From Telmatactis stephensoni (Eukaryota > Cnidaria > Anthozoa > Actiniaria > Isophelliidae): a DNA stretch of 64,000 nucleotides. The stretch's first letter is position 1. The number at the start of each line of letters is the position of its first letter. Positions 57,264 through 64,000 of the stretch are shown here, piece after piece. The stretch spans positions 558,001 to 622,000 of the forward strand of contig JALIZF010001730.1 in assembly GCA_029948255.1 (NCBI GenBank), written 5' to 3'. A program made the translations under genes and the position numbers. Below the pieces are notes generated by a model, which saw only the letters and a program-made list of their open reading frames with translations, made no database searches and had not been told where the DNA came from.

Positions 57264-58958
57264 TTTCGCTACCACAGTGGAGTCCTTTCGCTACCATTGG
57301 ATAGTAAGTTCGCTACCTTTTGACAGTGTTTCGATATCGTTAAAATTACCGAATGCATCGTAGAAAACATATAAAGTTAAGTATTAAGCTTTTATTTCCT
57401 TTAATTTTAAAATGTTCTAATTGCCGGAAATCAGAGAGAAGCCATCACGATGAAACCGTATATTGCCGCCGCCGTCCCCATATGCATGAAAGTTACAACT
57501 AAACGCTGAGATTATAAAAATAAAACATTAAAGTTAATCTTTGAAAGTCTTTTCTTTCTTAAGAACTAAAAGGGTCTTTTGAAGGCCGAAATACGTTTTA
57601 GACGGAGCACAGAAAGTTAAGGCGTAGTTAGGTACTGAAATCGAAACAGCCGCGGCTAGTCAAACTAAAGTAACTTCGTTTCTACTGCATCTGAACCAAA
57701 CTGATTGAGTGATTGATATCTTGTTTTAAAGCTTTCATGATTTATATTAGCATGAAATTATACCAAATGAAGCGATTTTAAAAGAAACATTGCTGACGGT
57801 CAAAGTTTTTGTCAAGTTCCAAAGTTCACCAAAGTTGTTGCCCCGGGGGCGGGGTGGGGGGACCTCCCATGCATCGTTGGGCGGGGACGATCGTCGTATC
57901 TTTTAGGGGTCAAAATCAGGGATCTGGTATCTTTTAGGGTGTATTAAAGGTTTTTGGGCCTCCAAAGTCTAAGCTGGTATCTTTTAGGGTATCTTTTTAA
58001 GAGAATAACATATTACATAATAATAACAGCAACGACAGCTTTTAAATTGGTATCTTTTAGGGGTAAAAATCTTATGCTGCCACGCCCACCTTCGTAAGAC
58101 GGTGTATCTTTGTGGTATTTTTGAAAATTTCCGACGATCATCCCCGCCCATTTTCGATGAGAGTCCCCCCCCCCTCCGGGGTTGTTGCTAACTTCTAGCC
58201 AAATTTCAGGATCCAAACGGGAATCATTATAAGGTTTCGCCAACACAGATAACTATTTCACAATGTTTTAATACTTCCGAACTACTGAATCCACAATAGC
58301 CAGCATTCAATTCAGTGTAGGACTAGTTAACATTCGGTACCAAGCGGTAGTGAAGACAACTAAAAGCACACGTGGGGTAGTGGGGTAGCATTTTGTCTCA
58401 AATGTTTCATTATAATCGACTGGATTTCGTCAAATTAGCAACTAAAGTCCTCAGAAAGTCCAATAAGAAGACCTGTAAGCTATAATGTTTTAGCCGAGAC
58501 CAAAACAAACGATAACATATTCAAAAACTTACATCGGGTAATTTTAATACCCTGCGGCGCTCATCTCAAATGCTTCAAATGACTCGAATTAATAACTACG
58601 ATTATTAAAAAGTCCAAAAAGAAGTTTATGGCCTTAATCGTTTCCAATGTACATAAAAAAACAATATTTTGGGATATTCAAATAATTAGGTAGCGAAGAC
58701 AGCGCCGAACGAACGATAGCTTAATAAATTCTCCACTCGGCCGGCACTCAAAATTATGCTTTGTTATATCAAAGAAAACTCTAAAAATTATTAAGACCTA
58801 CTAGCTATAAAAATTCTAACTTTCTTATAAACTAACGTACCTTTTAGGCTTAAAATTTTGGGGTTTCGAACACGCTATCACATGCATGGTAGCGAAAGGA
58901 CTGTACGATGGTAGCGAAAGTACTGGTACGAGTGGTAGCGAAAATACATGGTAGCGAA
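57264..58958. mobile_element. About 1.7-kb region bounded by inverted clusters of GGTAGCGAA
   Basis: TTCGCTACC occurs three times at the left (57265-57273, 57287-57295, 57309-57317). Its complement GGTAGCGAA occurs five times at the right (58689, 58888, 58910, 58934, 58950). This looks like a non-autonomous element with multiple subterminal binding sites. No transposase frame is visible. A separate MITE (57841-58184) lies inside. Confidence 0.55.
57841..58184. mobile_element. MITE with CCCGGGGG ends and repeated GGTATCTTTTAGGG
   Basis: The left end (CCCCGGGGGCGGGG, then GGGCGGGGACGATCGTCG) is inverted at the right end (CGACGATCATCCCCGCCC, CCCTCCGGGG). About five copies of (G)GTATCTTTTAGGG lie between. 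Confidence 0.7.
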
Positions 58959-59515
58959 ACTGAAAGACCGTAATTTGAAAGTCGAATGGCTCGAGCAATA
59001 TCATTTTGTCCCGAGTTTGACTTCTCAAATGCTTTTAGGAATTCAGAATGCTGAAACCACGAATAAATTGTTCTTTTTTTCACGAACTAAGCATCAATTA
59101 ACTTATATATTTCCACTAGATCAGTTACTTGATTGGAACTGGAAAAACAACAAGACGCGAGTAATGATATTGTCAAATTCAATGAAAGGTTTTATTACTC
59201 ATTTCCTTCAGTCTTCGTTCGTCGCAAATGAATTCTGCAATTACCTCGCGTTTTTTGAGATGTCAACATCCTTTGATTAAGGTTGTAACAATTGAAAGAA
59301 ACAGATTGTTTTATAAATTTAGTATTTGACAAAATAGTAATTTTTGAATTCATCTTATTGTCAATAGGTAAACTGTATATCAAGCTTAGCAATCGTTCAG
59401 TGATTTTTTACTAAATAGCATTTTTGCCAAATTAAGTTTGCTTGCGCATCGAATCTGGAAGTTAGTTAAAGCAAAGCTATCAGATCAGGCAACAAATAAC
59501 AGCAAAATCTCTAAA

Positions 59516-59730
59516 GGCCCGGACACACGGTGCAACATTCTTGAAACATTTGCTGAAACATCGCGTGCAACAAAATGTTGCAGCGTGTGTCCACCCATTC
59601 CAATGTTTCGCGAAACATTGCGCGCAGCAGCCGCAGAAGTAGGATCGAGTTCTACTTCTGCAACTGTCCAGAACTGTTGTGCGCAACGTTGCACGAGATG
59701 TTGCAGTGGTGAACACACGGTGCACGGTGC
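59516..59730. mobile_element. GGCCCGGACACACGG-type MITE, degenerate
   Basis: The left end GGCCCGGACACACGGTGCAA and internal inverted segments around GCAACATT/AATGTTGC and TTTCGCGAAA suggest a decayed PIF/Harbinger-like MITE. The right end is not well defined. Confidence 0.45.
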
Positions 59731-60520
59731 ATATCCACCCATCGTAAAAACCTACATATTATGACTTTGGGCGTGATAAATCTAAAACTAGGTCAGCAAA
59801 ACCTTCACTAAAGATCGGGTTTTTGTTGTTTGTTGTTGTTGTGTTGGCATGTTGCTTTAATGTCTAAAGTAAGAAACTATTTACACTACTTACCACTATC
59901 TTAGTAGCCCTTTATCTCTTATGACCTCTTACCTATCTGGCTGGGTCTTGGAGAAATCGATTCAGTAGAGACGAACCTAGCTGCCTGTTTTATACAAAAT
60001 TAACCCAAAACTGAATTAAAAAGCGATATTTCAATTGGTAAAATGGTCGATTGTAATTATAAACTCTAACGTCAATGGTGTGCTCAAATGCAAATATTAA
60101 CATTTTCAGTTCCTTTGTTGTGTTTCTATCTGCCACGTACAGTGTGGGACTCGGCAAGCTTGCTGTGTTGAATGGCCTAATTGAAGTGGTTTAACTTTCG
60201 TGAGGTGGAAAATTGAGGTGTTCAACTGCGTTAAAGAAAATACCCTTGAAGACTGCAATATTGTGTTTATGAAATAAAGTTTTGGGGATCAATAACACGA
60301 TTGCTGTAGCTTTAGACTTTTTTTTCCTACATCATGCTTATAAGACATTTTATAGCCAAATTGAAAAGATTTTTAATGGCATAAAACGCATATAAAATTA
60401 ATTAAGGTGTTGACATGAACGAAAAATAAAATATGATTTAAAAACAAAAAGCATAGATCTATATAACATCTTTAATAGCTCTATATAACATATGCTAGTA
60501 TAGCATCCCACGCAAGGTTT

Positions 60521-60760
60521 AAGGTGGCCCGTACCTATTGATTTGAATTGTTTGTCAGACATAAATTTTAATCGCGTCTTTTTACATCAAAAACCTTGTC
60601 CGATTTCTGAGAAGTTTGCAGCCATTTGTCTTCAAGCCTTGAACTTTGCACCGATAATGATTTTTCTGCGAATTAGATCAAATAATTCGAGATATCAGAC
60701 GATTTTTAAAAGTAGCTTTATGAGAAAAATTGGTCATAAATCCAAAAATCTCACATGCAT
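60521..60760 (+). repeat. Dispersed repeat beginning AAGGTGGCCCG, second copy
   Basis: Starts AAGGTGGCCCGTACCTATTG and is related to the - strand copy ending at 50697. Confidence 0.4.
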
Positions 60761-62529
60761 GCACGGTCTCACAGTCGTGTGAAGAGATCGTCTCAGAAAC
60801 TGAAATTATTCATCTTACTTCTTAAGATGGTCAATTCCAATAACAGTACAGTACCAATAAATTTTCCAAATGCTGCCTTGGCTCAACAAACAAACCAGCA
60901 AATAAACAAACCAACCAACCAACAAACAAAATCAATAATGTCTTAGTTTTCGTAGCGTGCATGTTACGATCGCGGCAAAATGATGTCTACCGCGTAGGAG
61001 GCTATAGTTAGCCTTACATCTTGAATACATCCGGGCGTGTCCATTAGTAATAGACTCCTGATATATCAAAGGAAGTCTGAGTGACAATATTTAATGAATG
61101 AACGACAAAAGACAGGCTGAATGAACGACCCAAGAAAGTCTGAATGAATAAGCGACAGAAAGGAAATCTTATGAATGATCAAAGAAAGTCAGAATAAATG
61201 GTTCTAACCATTTTTCCCGTAAATTCTTTTATTATTTATACGTGATCAATATGCCTAAGCCTAAGATTTTTAGTGAAGAAATACACCTCGTAAAAACACT
61301 ACCACAAATCACTCCAGAAAATTTGAGCCCCAGGTAGGAAATGAACCCACGATCTTCCGATTAGAAAGGTCGGAAGGTCCTTTCCTTCCTCCCCACCTGC
61401 AGTCCCCCCAGTCCCCCCTCCCTTGGAGAGCCTGGCTATAATTGGACAGTCTCAATCACTTTACTGCTCTCAAATTCAGATCCATCAATCACAGCATTGA
61501 TTCAAATTACATAGTAACTTTCCCTTTAAAAATTAAGTTTTTTTTCCAAGAGGAGAATAATTTAGAAAATTAACAGAGTCAAAAACAAGGGAGAAAATCA
61601 CATGCCAAATATTTGTCACACACTATGTCTACTCACTGCTTATCTGCCTTTTAGTGCACTTGCTAAAATGATTTAACATACAAATGCTTTGACAGTGCTC
61701 TCACTCACTCACTCATTACCAGCCGGAATCAGGTACTTATGTGTGCCTAAAATAACCAAGGAGTCTTTTGGAGTCTTTGATTTGCAATTTGAACATGAGT
61801 AAACAGAAAAAAGGGTGAATGCCCATTCCAGATGTAAAAATACACACACAAACCTAATCAATATATGCCGCTGAAGTATCCTATTTCTATCCTATTCCTA
61901 GAAAATGGAAAGTATCCATATAAACTGAATTCAAAGTACTATTAGTACTTCTTACTAACCCTAAACTCTAACCCTAAACGGTCCCTGACCCTAACCTACA
62001 GTGCTACTTGAATGTACTTATGAATATATTTTGGGTCTTCTTGAGAATGTTAGAAAAACTGCCATGTGTGTTTAGAATAACTTTATGCTAATTACAGAGG
62101 TCAGACAAAATAAACAAGTCAAACTATTCAAAAATGCACATTTCTGTATACCGGTCACTATTTAGGCACTTGTGTATACTCAAGACATACAGCCATGTAG
62201 CTGTGTAGCCACTCTACAGCTGTGGCCTGTGAGGATGGGATATTCTAAAGTGTACCTCTCTTTGTAATATAAATGGTATTGGCTTTAATTCAAAAATAGG
62301 GTATATCAAAAATATTATTCTGGCCGCCATTGTTCATCTCTTGTACATGTATGATCACACACAGTCTCTTCTATTATTACCCAATTTTATATAATAATTG
62401 GCATATTACGTGCACTCTGATTGGTCGAACAACCATGTGTGATTAGAGTACACACACATAGATGGCATCATCGAATCTTACACGCACTCTGATTGGTTGG
62501 AATGTTTCGATAAATATTATATAAAACAG

Positions 62530-62708
62530 ATAGATTCCATTTTTCCGTGCGTCTGTACTCTAATCGATGCATAGAAGACGTCAAAATGTGGTGAGAACAA
62601 CAGTCACGCCACTCGACTTCGTCTCATGGCGTACTTTTTTGTTCTCACCACATTTTGACGTCATCTGTGCATCGATTAGAGTACAGACGCACGGAAAAAT
62701 GGAATCTA
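62530..62708. mobile_element. MITE with arms of about 70 bp
   Basis: GATTCCATTTTTCCGTGCGT and ACGCACGGAAAAATGGAATC are inverted; the arms continue through CTGTACTCTAATCGATGCAT and CAAAATGTGGTGAGAACAA. The arms are almost identical, so the insertion is probably recent. Confidence 0.85.
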
Positions 62709-62760
62709 TTTGTTAAATTGCTAATGAAATGGCCAGGAACCACTATTCATGTTAATGTCC

Positions 62761-62782
62761 CAGTTAGTTAGTTAGTTAGTTA
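62761..62782. repeat. (AGTT)n microsatellite
   Basis: Five AGTT units. Confidence 0.8.
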
Positions 62783-63030
62783 AATTCAGCGAATGTCAAG
62801 TATTGTAGTTTTCCCAATGACTTTATCAAATACTTCAATATTGTCTTGTTCAACAAACACCTCCCACAGGTCTGTGGATGCTGTCAAATTCACCTGCCGG
62901 CACAATTAAGTTAAGTTATTAGACGACCAAACTCTTTGGTGTTTTTGATAAAAGCAGTACCCAGGACGTCCAAAATACATTAGTTCTAGAGAGATTTCTG
63001 TCTGTGTATGTTATCCAACAACAAAATTCT

Positions 63031-63228
63031 TCAACTCTGTTTTTGCTTGTGTGTTCCTTTGCTTTTGCAGACCACGCGAAGACGGCCCTTTCTCTTCACA
63101 AATTTACAAGAAGGGCATTTTAACTTTAGAGCAGTTCGTATCCTGTATGTTCGTACTGTTAATAACGTATGTGCAAATCCAAAGCTCCGAAAATTGGTAA
63201 GAATACGGCTTGTTATACCTCCAAACAT
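63031..63228 (-). CDS. MRPL36: Mitochondrial large-subunit ribosomal protein bL36m
   Basis: A single-exon frame of 65 aa. The last 34 residues are a complete bL36 domain: CPSC, KFVKRKGRLRVVC and GTHKQKQ. The zinc ligands Cys38, Cys41, Cys54 and His60 keep the exact family spacing (C-x2-C-x12-C-x5-H). The first 30 residues lack acidic residues and carry several Arg, as expected of a mitochondrial import signal, so the nuclear gene serves the mitochondrial ribosome. It is a small zinc-binding structural protein near the peptidyl transferase centre. The precursor is shorter than the human one, but the domain is complete. A YY1-type motif lies 40-50 bp upstream. The + strand frames over the same bases are shadows. 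Confidence 0.88.
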   Translation of the reverse strand: MFGGITSRILTNFRSFGFAHTLLTVRTYRIRTALKLKCPSCKFVKRKGRLRVVCKSKGTHKQKQS

Positions 63229-63267
63229 CTTGAATCTTTGCCGAGACTGTTACAGGGGAATGAAATC

Positions 63268-63278
63268 AAGATGGCGGC
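63268..63278. promoter_or_regulatory. YY1-type motif upstream of MRPL36
   Basis: AAGATGGCGGC on the + strand matches the classic YY1 core found near the transcription start of many mitochondrial and ribosomal protein genes. Here it lies 40-50 bp before the MRPL36 start codon. The same ATG also opens a 53-codon + strand frame. Confidence 0.5.
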
Positions 63279-63487
63279 TTACCAACTCGCCCCAGACTGC
63301 TATGAGTACAATTTACACAGGAACTCCATTCAAGCAGTGCTGTTCGATCCTAGGGAAGCAGTGCTGATTTTCTTTGCAAAAAGAAGACGATTTTTATATC
63401 CATTATGCTCCCAACCAGAAGCCTCGATATAACAAAAATCTCAGCTTTTTCAAAACTACAACAGACATCAAAGAGTTTGAAAATCAC

Positions 63488-63594
63488 TCTGAGTTGTCGA
63501 CTCAGTTATGGGTTTTAAAATTCTAATTGATGTCCTATCGTCGACCAGTCCCATTGTCGACCGACCAATGTCCCATTGTCGACTCAATATTATG
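63488..63594. repeat. Clustered TTGTCGAC motifs
   Basis: GTTGTCGAC, two copies of CCCATTGTCGAC and two further GTCGAC sites occur within about 107 bp, a partial tandem repeat. No function inferred. Confidence 0.5.
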
Positions 63595-63772
63595 GGTTAA
63601 TTAATGTTCCAGTGGACAAATTTTGCGGGATTGACGCCACAAATATCAAGACTATTGAAATCGTAATTTATTAGAACAACGCAGGTAACATTTTTTGTAA
63701 ATCTACTTTTGATAAAGGACGTACATAAAAAGTCGAATATGGCGGGCCTAAAGGCGACGGTCACGGGATAGC

Positions 63773-63968
63773 GTGGACAGCAGCAGATCCAGGAATTTTT
63801 AAAGGGGGGTTCCGTTTCTTAAACCCAACTGTGTATAATACTCTACAAGTCACAACGCAAAACTTCTAACAAATTTTATAAGACACATTTCTATTACCCC
63901 CAAAAATTAAACCTTCAAGGGGGGGTTCCGTGGACCCCTTCGACCTCCTTGGATCCGCTACTGGTGGA
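63773..63968. mobile_element. CAGCAGCAGATCC-type MITE with 5-bp duplication
   Basis: The element spans 63778-63963 with ends CAGCAGCAGATCCAGG and TTGGATCCGCTACTG. It is flanked by GTGGA on both sides (63773-63777, 63964-63968). The interior GGGGGGTTCCG segments resemble those of 5158-5320, so the two are the closest relatives in the window. Confidence 0.85.
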
Positions 63969-64000
63969 TGGGGCCGAAATCTTTATCTGACACGTGAGTC

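Larger units (their letters stand above)
59000..62530. other. Gene-free stretch with scattered repeats
   Basis: No splice-supported exon was found. It contains a MITE-like start GGCCCGGACACACGGTGCAA at 59516, with related inverted sequence to about 59720, and the AAGGTGGCCCG repeat at 60521. Confidence 0.4.

Noticed and set aside
62785..62888. Possible - strand terminal exon of about 35 codons (VNLTASTDLWEVFVEQ at its start)
   Set aside because: It follows a CAG and ends in TGA, but no partner exon was found, it lies beyond the MRPL36 stop, and it resembles no known family. Too weak to list as a gene.
63008..63367. 119-codon + strand frame with plausible splice sites at 63070 and 63199
   Set aside because: It lies antisense to MRPL36, whose zinc ligands and length fit exactly; the + strand frame has no recognisable domain.

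Overview
This is animal nuclear DNA, most likely from an anthozoan cnidarian such as a stony coral or sea anemone. The evidence is AT-rich sequence, small exons with GT-AG introns, animal receptor and enzyme families, tRNA-derived SINEs, and many short inverted-repeat (MITE-like) elements of kinds common in cnidarian genomes. The species cannot be named from sequence alone. Most long open frames are chance frames in introns, repeats or antisense strands; the real genes had to be assembled from exons using splice signals and reading phase.

Layout. (1) 1.6-10.9 kb: two convergent paralogues of an unrecognised two-exon gene (172 aa on +, 170 aa on -). Each has four conserved Arg-Arg-x-Ser sites, a phase-0 intron at the same place, and a shared non-coding block upstream. 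(2) 12.8-15.4 kb, -: a five-exon cytosolic HSP70 of 653 aa ending in EEVD, with a TATA box and a perfect four-unit heat shock element. (3) 16.8-37.9 kb, +: a 27-exon dipeptidyl peptidase 4-type serine peptidase, a type II membrane protein. It has two alternative last exons, each supplying its own catalytic His; one adds an Asn-Tyr-Pro-rich tail. (4) 42.1-55.6 kb, -: a 16-exon metabotropic GABA-B receptor-like protein (803 aa), closest in pattern to the GABBR2 subunit, with one GC-AG intron and a short tail. (5) 63.0-63.2 kb, -: a small intronless mitochondrial ribosomal protein bL36m (65 aa) with a YY1-type motif upstream.

Between and inside the genes are repeats: at least five insertions with CAG...CTG termini and 5-bp target duplications, Mutator-like inverted-repeat elements with 9-10 bp duplications, TTA-flanked elements, two tRNA-derived SINE families, large palindromes, and microsatellites including about 53 copies of a TTATTC unit. 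The genes do not form one pathway; they are independent neighbours. The most novel items are the unknown convergent gene pair and the duplicated catalytic-His terminal exons of the peptidase.
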